Numbered from the stretch's first letter, positions 27,629 to 37,340 are shown. The stretch is 64,000 nt of DNA from Lentilactobacillus farraginis DSM 18382 = JCM 14108 (GCF_000583655.1 NZ_BAKI01000007.1:30893-94892), one strand, 5' to 3'. Made by a program: numbers and translations. The notes: generated from the letters alone by a model not told the origin.

Positions 27629-27849
27629 CAGGTTATTAAAAATTTTTTGAAACATTTAATTATGTTGCATTAAAATTGCAAAAAATTGCAAAATTTTAGT
27701 TTGGCAATAACGAATAATAAGGTGCTTCAAGTCAATGACTACCGGTGGGCTGCTGCCTTATGTTGCCATTCATCTTACTACCAATAAAATTTAACTAACT
27801 GAATATGTTAAACTACTAATTAATAACTTTATTTTCAAGAAAGAAAGTG

Positions 27850-28842
27850 ATGATTCTGGGGACTACTATTAAAGACATCGCCAAGTTAGCAGGCGTTTCT
27901 CCGGCAACAGTTTCCCGGGTACTTTCCGGTCAAACTGATTTTTATTCGGAAAAAACAGCCAAGAAGGTCCAACAAGCTGTTAAAAAGCTCGGCTATCGAA
28001 AAAACACCAATGCTGTGGAACTGGTTACCCAAAAAAGCCATGTTTTGGCTGTTATTATCAGCACAATCCAAACCAATGCAGCTGATCAGATCATCAATGG
28101 AATCCAAGAAACCGCCATTAAAAACAATTTAGATGTTATTATCCTGTATGCCGGCGAAAAAAACGCTGATCTTCAAAAAAAGGCCTTGAAAACCGTTATC
28201 GAACGCTCGGTCATGGGGATCCTACTGGTCGCAATCGATTTAAATCTTCAAAATGAAGCCTTACTGAAATCGGCCAAAATTCCCTTTTTGTTTCTCTCGA
28301 TCGGTTTCTTAGAAAACCGCTTTCCTTTCATTTCATCTGATGATTTCAAAGTTGGTCAGGAAGCGACGCAATACCTGATTAATAAAGGACATACCAAAAT
28401 TGGCTTTGCGGCTGCCAATTCAGAATCCAATATCGGTCAACTTCGGCTGGCCGGTTACTGGAAAGCTCTGTCACAACATCACATTAAGCCAAAACTAGAT
28501 TGGGCGTACGATGGCGAATACACGTACGAAGACGGCATTCAAGCAATGAACTACTACCATCAGCACACCGACTTAACTGCCGCAGTGGCCTCCAGTGACT
28601 TGGCAGCGATCGGCATGCTGAATCAGGCAAAGAGTTTGGGAATTCGAATACCTGAAGATTTTGCCGTTATCAGTATTGATGGCACCTTTCTCTGTACAAT
28701 TATGCGGCCACAAATTACCAGTGTTACGCAAGTATTTCGTGAAATGGGCGTTAAAGGCGTTGAAACGCTTGTCAAACAAACTTCAAAACCATTTAAGTCT
28801 TTATACACACCAATTAAAATTACTGAACGTGAAAGTAGCTGA
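27850..28842 (+). CDS. LacI-family transcriptional regulator, probable lac repressor
   Basis: 330 residues with an N-terminal helix-turn-helix (TIKDIAKLAGVSPATVSRVLSG at residues 5-26) and hinge, then a periplasmic-binding-type sugar domain (INKGHTKIGFAAANSE, VASSDLAAIGMLNQAKSLGIRIPEDFAVISIDG). It starts at ATG 27850; GTG directly before it is an alternative. Being divergent from lacL with 292 bp between starts, it most likely controls lacLM and senses lactose, galactose or a derivative. The C-terminal end (FKSLYTPIKITERESS) is normal for the family. Confidence 0.88.
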   Translation: MILGTTIKDIAKLAGVSPATVSRVLSGQTDFYSEKTAKKVQQAVKKLGYRKNTNAVELVTQKSHVLAVIISTIQTNAADQIINGIQETAIKNNLDVIILYAGEKNADLQKKALKTVIERSVMGILLVAIDLNLQNEALLKSAKIPFLFLSIGFLENRFPFISSDDFKVGQEATQYLINKGHTKIGFAAANSESNIGQLRLAGYWKALSQHHIKPKLDWAYDGEYTYEDGIQAMNYYHQHTDLTAAVASSDLAAIGMLNQAKSLGIRIPEDFAVISIDGTFLCTIMRPQITSVTQVFREMGVKGVETLVKQTSKPFKSLYTPIKITERESS

Positions 28843-28863
28843 TCAATGGGAAGAGATGATTGA

Positions 28864-29133
28864 ATAGCACCAGGGCTGGGTGCTGTAAAGGATCGCAACA
28901 AACCTCTAAGCAGTCAACGGTCCTATGATCAGCTCAATTTAATATTGGCTGAAGAGGATCCATTAGTATCGGAATTTCCGGATAGTTTTGTAGATTAATC
29001 TTGGGAATTCCAATTACGATTATTTATTGACTTTGCAATTGCTGCCAGTGTCACTAAATTGACTATTTCTAGTAACCTTGAACTAGCCCGCAGCCGAAAT
29101 CGAACAACTGGCAGCCAGGCGGATCAGCAATGA
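28864..29133 (+). pseudogene. Possible relic of an unknown coding sequence
   Basis: One frame stays open over about 89 codons with one stop (TAA at 28996) and gives protein-like sequence, for example SYDQLNLILAEEDPLVSEF before and LRLFIDFAIAASVTKLT after the stop. There is no start codon or ribosome site. It may be the end of a lost gene; I cannot name it, and chance is not ruled out. Confidence 0.25.
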
Positions 29134-29272
29134 ATCACTAATGCCTAAATTATAAATAACCTTTGTCAGGCGTCATATACTAATTAGCCGGCAGTCACGA
29201 CTTCGTTTACCGGATTATCTTTAGGGTGTATACTCAAAAAGTAATGATCTAGCAATGGAGGTGGCTATTCTA

Positions 29273-29694
29273 ATGACAAAAACGCAAATGTTCCAATTTT
29301 GATTGGACTAACATTAGGCACGCTTCTAACAGCCGGTTCGGCAGCCTCAGCCAAAAACATCCCCACTAAGCCAATCCCGGCAGCACTGCGAGGTACTTGG
29401 AAGGGCGCCTATCGAGCTTCAGATGCTGGTTACCCCTTTAAAATGATAATTTCAAAGTACGCGTTATCTCAAAATGGGAACCGCTTCTACCTGCAGTCAA
29501 ATCCTACCAGTAAGAATCCCCATGATTTTATAATGAGCGCCAAACCAAATAAAAAAGGTTATTGGAAATTTACACTAACAGCCAGTCACGATAATATGTA
29601 TCTAAAAAGAATCCGTAAGAACGGTAAACCAGTTCTCATCAGGTATTCCTACGACACTCACAAAAAACCGGTTATTCAATATCTTTATCATTAA
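29273..29694 (+). pseudogene. Small secreted protein, frameshifted inside its signal peptide
   Basis: The ATG at 29273 has GGAGG upstream, but its frame stops after nine codons. One extra A in the run at 29286-29288 would join it to the frame coding LIGLTLGTLLTAGSAASAKN, giving a complete signal peptide (MTKTQNVPILIGL...). The rest of the protein (about 115 residues) has LRGTWKGAYRAS and ends KPVIQYLYH, as in small secreted proteins common in lactobacilli. As read, translation could only restart at a TTG at 29299 without a ribosome site. Function unknown. Confidence 0.65.
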
Positions 29695-29832
29695 AAGAGT
29701 GAAACGAAAGGCGGTTAACTTTCAGAGCATAATCGAATTATCCGAATATTCCGGGCTTGAATGTTTGGATAATTTGATGATGTGGCAGGAAGTTGGCTTT
29801 CGCTCCACGTTTCCAATCGGTAATAACAGCAG

Positions 29833-29874
29833 GAGCGGGGCTGGGACAAAAGTAATTTTGTTCCAGCCCCGTTC
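29833..29874. terminator. Terminator hairpin, copy of a shared sequence family
   Basis: GAGCGGGGCTGG pairs with CCAGCCCCGTTC, and the arms continue through ACAAAA/TTTTGT. The core ctgg-g-acaaaagtaatt-t/c-tgt is shared with the terminator at 55761-55800, so the two belong to one repeated family. It lies between convergent genes. Confidence 0.8.
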
Positions 29875-29896
29875 TTTAAAGTCTTAAAGCGGCCAA

Positions 29897-30141
29897 TTAT
29901 CTAGTTAAATTCTTTTTTCGCTTTAAGTATTCGTCTTCATCAATCTTACCAGTTGCATACTGTTCATCCAGAATTGTTATTGCGGACGATTGACGGTTCG
30001 GCTTATGGTTGGCACGATAGGCCATGTAAAGGACTACCAGCAGCACAGCAATTAAGCAATTGTCAAATAGCCAAAGCCGCCCATCCAGCCCATGTGACCA
30101 AATCCAGACCAACCGGAACCACAGCCCCATGATCTCATCAT
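29897..30141 (-). pseudogene. SHOCT-domain small membrane protein with a frameshift
   Basis: The end is a clear SHOCT motif (ILDEQYATGKIDEDEYLKRK). Upstream, two frames compete. The one starting at ATG ATG (30141), behind AGAGG, gives the Gly/Trp-rich leader WGCGSGWSGFGHMGWMGG usual in these proteins; a one-base loss near 30055 (GCTTTA read as GCTTA) then breaks it from the span LIAVLLVVLYMAY. An ATG at 30130 is already in the downstream frame and could still give a 77-residue product with an odd start. The role of SHOCT proteins is poorly known; they may help oligomer formation. Confidence 0.65.
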
Positions 30142-30215
30142 TTAAATCAGCCTCTTTCCTTGATTTACTCTGCCCTTATCATACCCCCTACCGTATTTAA
30201 AATTCAACCCCATAA

Positions 30216-30256
30216 AAAAACACTCAAGTTGATATCCCCAACCTGAGTACTTTTTA
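30216..30256. terminator. Terminator after the tyrosine phosphatase gene
   Basis: ACTCAAGTT (30222-30230) pairs with AACCTGAGT (30240-30248); runs of A and T lie on either side, so it can work in both directions. Confidence 0.7.
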
Positions 30257-30268
30257 ACCTATTATTAT

Positions 30269-31122
30269 TTAAATTAAATACATTTTTCGAAGCCGCCGTT
30301 GCTGGCGCTTAGAAACTTTTAAACCGTTGACCAAATACTGATCAACTGAACCAAATTCTTTTTTCATTTCGTCAAACGCCGCGTGCAGGTATGAACGATC
30401 AACCCGCCGTCAATTTTAGCCATCGCTAACTCTTCAGCAGTGGCACCAGCCTGTTTCATTAAAGTAAGCCGGTTTTGATTATGGGCTCTTAAAAAATCAT
30501 TTGAAGCATCGTAATCATTAAAGATAGTTGCCATATCAATTCCCAAGACATACATAATCAAGGCGCCTGCCAAACCGGTTCGGTCCTTGCCGGAAGCACA
30601 GTGCCAAAGAATCGCCTTGCCATTGGTATTCAGTAAAGTCATAAAGAGGTCGTGATAGGCTTCTCGGGCACGCTGGTTGGCAATATATGATCGGTAATGT
30701 TTCCGGTTGTTTCGATCATTAATGTGATAATGAAAGCTTTCATCAGTATCAACTGAATCGTTTATATACTTAACACCCGGCATTTTAACATCCGGGGCAT
30801 CGGCTACTTCCTGTGGACGCCGTAAATCAAAATCAATCCCAACGTTATAATCATGAATAAGTATTTGGACATCTTTTTTTGTTAAGTGATTTAATCGGGC
30901 AGAACGCAATAAAGCCCGGTCTTTAATCCGATGACCATCCTTGGTAACAAAACCACCAAGGTCACGAACATTAAATGCACCGGTCAACTTAATTTCATGA
31001 TCTGCTTCAGCCTTGGCCGGTGTCAGTGTTTTAATCTGAACATTTTGGGACTCGGAGATTGGGATTGCACCTGTTTCAAATGACGATTCTGAAGCTGCAA
31101 ATGCTGCAGGATTATTTTTCAT
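30269..31122 (-). pseudogene. Tyrosine-protein phosphatase (dual-specificity-like) with a C-terminal frameshift
   Basis: The ATG at 31122 follows AGGAG. The frame covers GAFNVRDLGGF, IDFDLRRPQEV and the active site HCASGKDRTG (Cys175, Arg181; CX5R). After I-DGG near residue 240 the frame is lost: a G missing from the run at about 30403-30405 hides the usual end RSYLHAAFDEM, FGSVDQYLVNGL and a basic tail to TAA at 30269. Restored, it is about 284 residues, normal for the family of secreted or cytosolic phosphatases related to virulence phosphatase LipA. As read, a 252-residue form with an odd end would be made, and the active site is intact. Confidence 0.75.
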
Positions 31123-31290
31123 TGTTAATCACACTCCTCTTTCAGTCTCACAACATCTAATGTAACACCATTATTGTAATTCGTTCAGTGATTTGTTTGG
31201 TGAAGAGACCGTAAAGATTGTGTAAAAGTTAGGTGTTGGCAAATCGACATGGTGATGTTAGGTGGGGGATTGAAAAAACCACTGCGTAAC

Positions 31291-31606
31291 ATTAGTACAG
31301 GACTGCTGTGCTAACCCGCAAGCCCACTCCGAACGTTAACTGTTTTGTTTCGCACACTGGTTGAGGACTGCTTCACAAAGCAACGTTCTGCATGTAAGGG
31401 ATTTATTTCAAAAATCCAAGCCCGGGATTTTCGAAATAAACGCCTTACACTCCGAACGTTAACCGCTTTGTTTCGCACACTGGTTGAGGACTGCTCCGCA
31501 AAACAACACCACTCCACATAAGGGATCAAATCGAAAAATCCAAGCCCAGGATTTCCCGCTTTGACGCCTTATGCTCCGGGTGTTAACCGTTTTGCTCCGC
31601 ACACTA
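31291..31606 (-). repeat. Hairpin repeat array 1 (two full 124-bp units and one deleted unit)
   Basis: Read on the minus strand, units begin TGTGCG and end CAGTCCTCAACCAG. Full units are 31480-31603 and 31357-31479; a third (31291-31356) has lost its middle. Each full unit is a long imperfect palindrome with the tip AAATCC-yGGGCTT-GGATTT. Arms differ between units but still pair. The array begins at the TAG stop of the corA gene and so would form its 3' untranslated region. No tandem gene, IS gene or CRISPR-like spacing is present. A similar array lies at 38360-38634. Confidence 0.85.
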
Positions 31607-32512
31607 TATCTTGTGCCTCATTCTCAACATGACCAGCAGCCAAACAATTAGCGTGATTGATATCAAAATCACAATAATCCAAGCATCAGCCATTTTTGAC
31701 AGCGGTAACGCCACGTTCATGCCATAAAAGCCCGTAATAATAGTTGGTACTGCCATTGTTAATGACCAAATCGTCAGAAATTTCATAGTATCGTTCAAGT
31801 TATTGTTGGCAATATTATTAAAGGTATGATCGATTCGATCGACCACTTGTGTTTCAATTTCAATCATTCGTTGAACCTGTTCAGCTTCAATTTGAACGTC
31901 CTCAAATAAATCCTTCTTATCCTGATCGGCATCCCGGCCAAAATACGTTCTCGGCAGTCGATTCAGCAGATTTAAATTAATTTGGGTTGCACTGGACAAA
32001 AACGTCAGCGTCTGCTGAAGATGGGATAACGCGATCAAGTCGGTATTTTTAGTTTTTTGGTTTAACATTTTGTCCAAGTGATTCCGTTTTTTAGACGCCT
32101 CTCTGGAAATCGGAATGTAACTGTCAGCCAAAGAAAATAAGGCTTCCAGAATAAACGCGTCCACATTTTGAACTTCCGGATTATCAACTGCATCCCGAAA
32201 AGCAGCGTTCACTTCCCGAATGCCGCTTTCATTAAAGGTAAATAATCGGCCTTTATGAAGCAAAATCGCAAACGGCCTGGTAATATAACGTAGATTTTTT
32301 CGATCAAGCGGATAAGGTGCCAAAAAAATAAATAATTGATCGCCCTCATTAATATCGTGAACATAATTGGCACTTTCATCTTTATCAGTTACGTATGTCA
32401 TAATATCTTCGTCAATCGCATACCGATCTTGAAGCAGCTGCCGTTCTTCAGCGGTTAATCGTTCCGTTTCAATCCATTTAATACCGGCAACTTGCCGTTC
32501 CGGTCTTATCAT
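31604..32512 (-). CDS. CorA-family divalent cation transporter
   Basis: 302 residues from the ATG at 32512, which has a GGGGGG seven bases upstream; the frame extends 15 codons further without a better site. The protein has the CorA layout: a large cytosolic domain rich in charged helices, a long stalk helix (VQRMIEIETQVVDRIDHTFNNI) and two C-terminal spans with the signature GFYGMN before the second. The end RMRHKI is the basic tail. It should carry Mg2+, Co2+ or Ni2+. Its TAG stop overlaps the first hairpin repeat, which would be its 3' untranslated region. Confidence 0.9.
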   Translation of the reverse strand: MIRPERQVAGIKWIETERLTAEERQLLQDRYAIDEDIMTYVTDKDESANYVHDINEGDQLFIFLAPYPLDRKNLRYITRPFAILLHKGRLFTFNESGIREVNAAFRDAVDNPEVQNVDAFILEALFSLADSYIPISREASKKRNHLDKMLNQKTKNTDLIALSHLQQTLTFLSSATQINLNLLNRLPRTYFGRDADQDKKDLFEDVQIEAEQVQRMIEIETQVVDRIDHTFNNIANNNLNDTMKFLTIWSLTMAVPTIITGFYGMNVALPLSKMADAWIIVILISITLIVWLLVMLRMRHKI

Positions 32513-32793
32513 TAGCCAACCCCCCAATACCTTTTCAATTTTAATATTCAAGTTCATTTTAACGAAATAAGTCGCTCAGGTCGACTACAAAATTGCTTTT
32601 TGACCGATCATATCAGTCATTCTTATCATCGTTAACCGCCTTAATCTCTTAGATTGGGGTTATCATTGGAATTACCGCCAATAAGTTCGGGCAGCTTAAA
32701 ATATTCATTCATTAGTTGTAAAAAATCGATTAACAGGTATACTAAAAAATATAAAAGTTGCTTTTTAACTATGCAAAGGAGGTGTCATCGATT

Positions 32794-33537
32794 TTGTTAA
32801 CCAAGGTCTCCTACAAACTCTTTACTGAAAATCATATTTTTGATGACATGACCGATAAACAATCTAAAATTTTAATCGCCGCTATCAAGGTTTTTTCCGA
32901 GAAAGGATACGCGAACGCCAGTACAAAAGAAATTGCCGAGGAAGCCGGTGTTTCAGAAGGCAACATTTTTAGCCGCTTCACCAGTAAATACGGCCTACTG
33001 CAAGCTATTATTCAACCAGTTACCCATGCCATTTTTCCAACAGCTTTCGGGAAGTTCAGCGATACCAAGATAACCGACATTTATCCAACTCTCCAAGACT
33101 TTGTGGAAGCCCTTGTAAAGGATCGGGTCCAATTTATGAAAGAGAATGCCAATGTCTTGAAAATTTTTCTTTCGGAGATGACTTATAACCATCAACTTCG
33201 ACAAGATTTTCAAAACCAATTTATTAAAACGGCTGCTTTTTATGTTAAAGCAATCCATCACAACCTGACAACGTTTAAAGCTGATCGGCAGATCGTCAAC
33301 TGGCCGGATATTGAGATTTTAAGATTAATGTGGTCAATTATCGGTGGGCTGGTGGTTAGTTATCTCTTTTTTAACCAACCCGTTACCAAAATAGATGTTA
33401 ATCGCACCGTTACCGCACTCATCAAGCGCTTAGCCAAAATAAATTCAATTAATTTATCTAACAGGGTTGTCATTAATGAGCCTTTAAACTATGCTTATAT
33501 TGTAAGATTAACAAGATGGTACCGGATCAGGCACTGA
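32794..33537 (+). CDS. TetR-family transcriptional regulator
   Basis: 247 residues from a TTG at 32794 placed 11 bases after AAAGGAGG. The helix-turn-helix is at about residues 35-65 (FSEKGYANASTKEIAEEAGVSEGNIFSRF), with a mainly helical C-terminal ligand domain (FVEALVKDRVQFMKENANVLKIFLSEM) and a hydrophobic stretch LRLMWSIIGGLVVSYLFF. A small ORF follows at 29 bp and no exporter gene is left beside it, so its target may have been lost. Ligand unknown. Confidence 0.85.
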   Translation: MLTKVSYKLFTENHIFDDMTDKQSKILIAAIKVFSEKGYANASTKEIAEEAGVSEGNIFSRFTSKYGLLQAIIQPVTHAIFPTAFGKFSDTKITDIYPTLQDFVEALVKDRVQFMKENANVLKIFLSEMTYNHQLRQDFQNQFIKTAAFYVKAIHHNLTTFKADRQIVNWPDIEILRLMWSIIGGLVVSYLFFNQPVTKIDVNRTVTALIKRLAKINSINLSNRVVINEPLNYAYIVRLTRWYRIRH

Positions 33538-33566
33538 CCGGGTAATCAAAGGAAGGGGCTATCAAG

Positions 33567-33728
33567 TTGAACTTGTTTGGAATTATTGTTTTTTGTATTT
33601 TTAGCATTGGTATTGGATTGGCCATCGAAGGATGTACTTACTGGGAATGCCTGCATGGCGGGGCACGCCCCAGGCAAAAATCGATTCATTTCAGCGACCG
33701 GTTCGGTAATCACCTACACTCATCGTAA
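33567..33728 (+). CDS. Putative short membrane peptide downstream of TetR
   Basis: TTG at 33567 lies eight bases after GGAAGGGG and opens a 53-codon frame: one membrane span (LFGIIVFCIFSIGIGLAI), then a Cys-containing and basic tail. It could also be the start of a transporter gene now deleted, given that TetR genes often precede exporters. A very strong terminator follows at 33783. Confidence 0.35.
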   Translation: MNLFGIIVFCIFSIGIGLAIEGCTYWECLHGGARPRQKSIHFSDRFGNHLHSS

Positions 33729-33782
33729 GCTAACAGCGAACCGTCGATTAGGTAGATAAAATTGAATTTGAATGATGACGTA

Positions 33783-33847
33783 AAAAGAATGATTAGTGAA
33801 AGATAACTGCCGGCATGCTGGTAGTCAGCTTTCACTAATCACTCTTT
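33783..33847 (+). terminator. Long terminator after the TetR unit
   Basis: AAAAGA-TGATTAGTGAAAG pairs with CTTTCACTAATCA-TCTTTT, with further inner pairing; the stem is over 20 bp. Confidence 0.85.
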
Positions 33848-33937
33848 TGCTTTTAGCATAAATTGCAAGGTATTAATCAGCGACATTAGCAAATGGTTAG
33901 AAAGCACTTAATATTATTTTGACATAGTTTCCAACAA

Positions 33938-33976
33938 TAATCAGATTGTTCAGTTTATGAGCAATCTGATTTTGCT
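33938..33976 (+). terminator. Hairpin in the guanine deaminase upstream region
   Basis: AATCAGATTG (33939-33948) pairs with CAATCTGATT (33962-33971), then TTGCTTT. It lies about 200 bp before guaD and may be an attenuator or the end of a short transcript; a TTGACA at 33919 precedes it. I found no purine riboswitch core around it. Confidence 0.45.
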
Positions 33977-34010
33977 TTATAAGGGGTTTCTGAATGGTTA
34001 TCCTTATTAA

Positions 34011-34070
34011 ATTTCGTATATTGGCAAAACACGAACATTAGAATAAAAATTATTTTTGCCTTTCGTATTG
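34011..34070 (+). promoter_or_regulatory. Possible PurR boxes upstream of the purine salvage genes
   Basis: ATTTCGTAT (34011), ACGAACATT (34031) and TTTCGTATTG (34061) resemble PurR half sites (core CGAAC and its complement) in alternating orientation. They match the PurBox consensus only in part. The purine genes downstream make a PurR role sensible but unproven. Confidence 0.35.
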
Positions 34071-34174
34071 AACAATCAAGTATGACAGTCTATAATAACC
34101 GCTATACAGTAATACGAATTATGAATTGTTCACGTAAAATAAAGTTCGGATTTTGCTTAAATATTTTTATTGAG

Positions 34175-35544
34175 GTGAGTATTATTTCAATTGCAACAAT
34201 CATTGACGGTTCAACCATTACATCTACCAATCCCCAAACCATTACTTTTTTGAATCATCAACTCGTTTGCATTGATAACAGTGGCTATATTGATCGTATC
34301 CTTAGCCCAAACGATACCGATTATGAGGCTGTTAAAGCAACCGCCAAGCGCAAGCAGCAGTTATTATCCCTCAACAAGGACGAATACCTGCTGCCGGGAT
34401 TTATCGATCTGCACATTCACGCGCCGCAATGGCCAAATGCCGGTCTTGCCTTGGATCGCTCCCTAAACGAGTGGCTGAATACCTACACGTTTCCCTTGGA
34501 AGCTAAATATCAAGAAATTGACTTTGCAAAAAGCGTCTACAACAACTTGGTTCAAGAGCTGGTCAATAACGGCACCACAACCGCCCTTTACTTTGGAACC
34601 ATTCACAACCAGGCCAACCTTGAATTAGCCAGGGCCTGCAACCGACATCAACAGCGGGGCTTCATCGGTCAGGTCACAATGGACAATCGTGAACAAACAC
34701 CTGGTTATTATCGTGATCGATCTGCACAAAAGGCAATTACAAAGGCCGAAACTTTTATTCATCAACTAATGGATTTCAACAAAACTGCCTTGTTACACCA
34801 AACCCCCGTCATAACACCCAGGTTTGTGCCAAGCTGTACCCCCGAATCACTAAAAGGGTTGGGTCAATTAGCCCGACAGTACGACTTGCCAATTCAGTCA
34901 CACTGCAGTGAAAGTGACTGGGAAAACAACTATGCTTTGGAAAATTATCATCAGCGGGACGCGATGGTTCTTGACCAATTTGGACTGCTGACTAATAAAA
35001 CAATCATGGCTCATGGCACCCTTTTAAACCAGTCTGATCTTGACTTATTTAAAAAGGCCGGGGTTGCCATTGCCACTGTCCGATTTCAAATGCCTATTTC
35101 GGCAACGCGGTCTTATCCGTTAGCCAAATCCTTGAGCAACATCTTAAAATCGGGTTGGGTACCGATATTTCGGGCGGCTATTCGCCCAGTCTTTATCGCA
35201 ATATTAACCAGGCCATTGTTTCATCCCGAATGCTTCATGACGGTGTCGACTCATCACTACCACCTGCGCGACGCGGAACTAAGGTAGCCGCGCTTACTGC
35301 TAAAAATGCATTTTATCTGGCAACAGTTGGTGGCGCCGAAAGCCTGCATTTAAAAACCGGTCAGATTAATCCGGGGTACTTGGCAGATTTTCAAATTGTC
35401 CAAGCACCCTATCCCGCCTTTATGCAGCAAACAACCGATGATATTTTTGAAAAGTTGATGTATCACACTACAAAAGACAATATTACCCACGTATTTGTTC
35501 AAGGAAAACTCGCAAAGGAAGGTCATTATGCAACGCAAAGATAA
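34175..35544 (+). pseudogene. guaD: Guanine deaminase (amidohydrolase) with one frameshift
   Basis: The amidohydrolase motifs are PGFIDLHIHAPQW, LNEWLNTYTFPLE (typical of GuaD), SHCSESDWE and AHGTLL, then, after the break, LGTDISGGYSPS. One C is missing near 35073 (GCCCAC read as GCCAC); adding it restores HCPISNAYFGNAVLSVSQIL and joins the two frames with no other defect, giving about 455 residues. GuaD turns guanine into xanthine and ammonia with a bound Zn2+. The start is uncertain: GTG at 34175 sits within GAGGTGAG. The permease start overlaps its end by 17 bp, making a guanine salvage unit. Confidence 0.8.
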
Positions 35545-36923
35545 CGGTTTACTCTATGGTCCCGAAGATAAGGTTTCGTATTTTCAATCAGGTCTCTTGG
35601 GCCTGCAGCACGTTTTGGCAATGGATGTTTACGTCCCGCCGCTGATTATTGCCGGGCTGCTTTCCATGAGCGTGGTTCAAAAACCGGTTTTTGCAGGCCG
35701 CTTTTTTGGCTTGTGGTATCGGTACAATTCTTCAAACTAAATTCTTTATGAAATTACCCGTTTCCCAAGGGCCTTCATTTGTCCCGATTGGCGCCGTTGC
35801 CGGTGTTTATCTGGCAAACGGTGGCCCACACGGTGGCATGGCAACCGTCCTCGGTTCCCTGCTTGTCGGGGCCGTTCTCTTAATTCTATTGGGACTCTCA
35901 GGTATTTATCAAAAGATCATCAACACCCTGGTCCCGGCATTGGTTGGTGGCACCATCATCACTTGTGTGGGCCTGTCATTGCTGCCGTCCGCTTTGAATG
36001 ATAATATCTTCAAAGCCAGTGGCAGCGCGGGTCAAAATATCGAAATTGCTGCCATAACCGGATTGGTGATGTTATTGGCAATTACCATCGGGATTCGAAT
36101 TCCGCAGCTGCAGCGGCTGTTTCGGGTCAGCTCAATTATTATTGCACTGGTTGCCGGCACTATCGCAGCTTCATTTATGGGTCGGTTTGATTGGTCATCA
36201 GTTAATAACGCACCATGGTTCAGCTTACCAAAATTCACGGCATTTCATTACGGATTTCATTTCTCACTACCTGCTATTTTAACTTTTATCGTAATTTACA
36301 TGGTTCTCACAACTGAAACAACCGGTACCTGGTTTGCAATGAGTGCCGTTGTTGGTGAAAAGATTTCCAAAAAGCAGTGGAATCAGGGCATTATCGGCGA
36401 AGGTCTCAGTTGTTTCTTCGCTGCCTTACTTGGCACCACGCCAATGACCGGTTATTCAACCAATGCCGGCGTCATCTCAATTACCGGCGTTGCCAGCCGA
36501 CGCGTCTTTGTTTCCGCTGGTATCTGGTTTATGATTCTTGGCTTCTTTGGTAAGTTATCAGCCTTTTTATCCGCCGTTCCGGCACCGGTTATTGGTGGCA
36601 TTTTCTCAATCATTTGCGTCATCATTATGTTAAACGGTTTAAATGTGATTCGTTACCTCAACACTAACGAAAGTGCCATTTACATTTTGGGAATTCCAAT
36701 TGTTTTAACCATGGCAGTAATCCTCGTTCCCAGCCATTTGGTTAATAGTACACCGCAAATAATTCAGTACCTGCTTGGTTCGCCGATTACGATTGCGGCA
36801 GTCAGTGCCATCATTTTAAACCTGATCATGGGTGACCATCAGCCGGAAACCGAGGCCGATAACGACCCAAAAGAAAGTAAAAAAGAAACTGCCCATCATG
36901 CAAAACTGGCAGCTTCCAAATAA
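35528..36923 (+). pseudogene. pbuX: Xanthine/purine permease (NCS2 family) with a frameshift near its start
   Basis: ATG at 35528 lies behind AAGGAAGG. The first frame reads YFQSGLLGLQHVLAMDVYVPPLIIAGL, a clear NCS2 start; it breaks at 35678-35691, where runs of five A and five T would each need one more base to give QKTGFLQAAFLACGIGT. The second frame holds the rest: SQGPSFVPIGAVAG, about eleven more spans, and the NCS2 signature region LLGTTPMTGYSTNAGVISITGVASR. Restored length is about 465 residues. It should import xanthine, guanine or uric acid with H+, feeding the guanine deaminase encoded just before it. Confidence 0.8.
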
Positions 36924-36943
36924 TTAAATTCAATTAACCGGAA

Positions 36944-36981
36944 CCAAAAATCGTCGAACTTAATTGTTCGGCGATTTTTGG
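36944..36981 (+). terminator. Terminator of the guaD-pbuX unit
   Basis: CCAAAAATCG-CGAAC pairs with GTTCG-CGATTTTTGG. Confidence 0.85.
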
Positions 36982-37340
36982 ACCTAGTGACTTACAGCAA
37001 TAACAAAAGAGACCGGTAAAATTGAAGGATGTTCCGATCTCTCTATTCTGTTTATTGAAGGACTTTATTTCAGTTTCAATTCTTACAAAATTAATCATTC
37101 ATTAACCATCATTGACTTTTCTAACACTCGGTAGTTTGACGTTAATAATAGCAGAACCATTTAAACAAGCGGTTTAAGCTAATTTGGTGATTACCTGCCG
37201 AGAGCCCCCATTGCCAACGTGGTCAATCATAATCCCCCAATTAATTACAATTATAGCATTATTGGAATAGGATACAAGCGACTGAGAGCTGAATTGCATT
37301 TTTTATTTAAACTCGGCATTAAATCAGTCTGAATAGGCAG
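36982..37340. other. Gene-free stretch, nothing firm
   Basis: No frame with a ribosome site and no clear remnant on either strand. Around 37010-37045 AGAGACCGG and CCGATCTCT could pair weakly. Confidence 0.5.

Noticed and set aside
31311..31529. 72-codon minus-strand frame inside hairpin array 1
   Set aside because: It is a by-product of the repeat: the reading frame covers two repeat units and has no ribosome site; the same peptide blocks recur because the DNA repeats.
33900..34080. Guanine/xanthine riboswitch before guaD-pbuX
   Set aside because: The conserved core with its two loop-loop partners and the TATA..TCTACC type junction sequences could not be found on the plus strand.
34082..34174. 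Upstream part of the guanine deaminase frame
   Set aside because: The 31 codons before GAGGTGAG have no ribosome site and no likeness to GuaD starts.
35054..35691. Programmed frameshifting in guaD or pbuX
   Set aside because: No slippery heptamer with a following structure is seen, and the same kind of break occurs in many unrelated genes nearby, so a sequencing or mutational cause is simpler.
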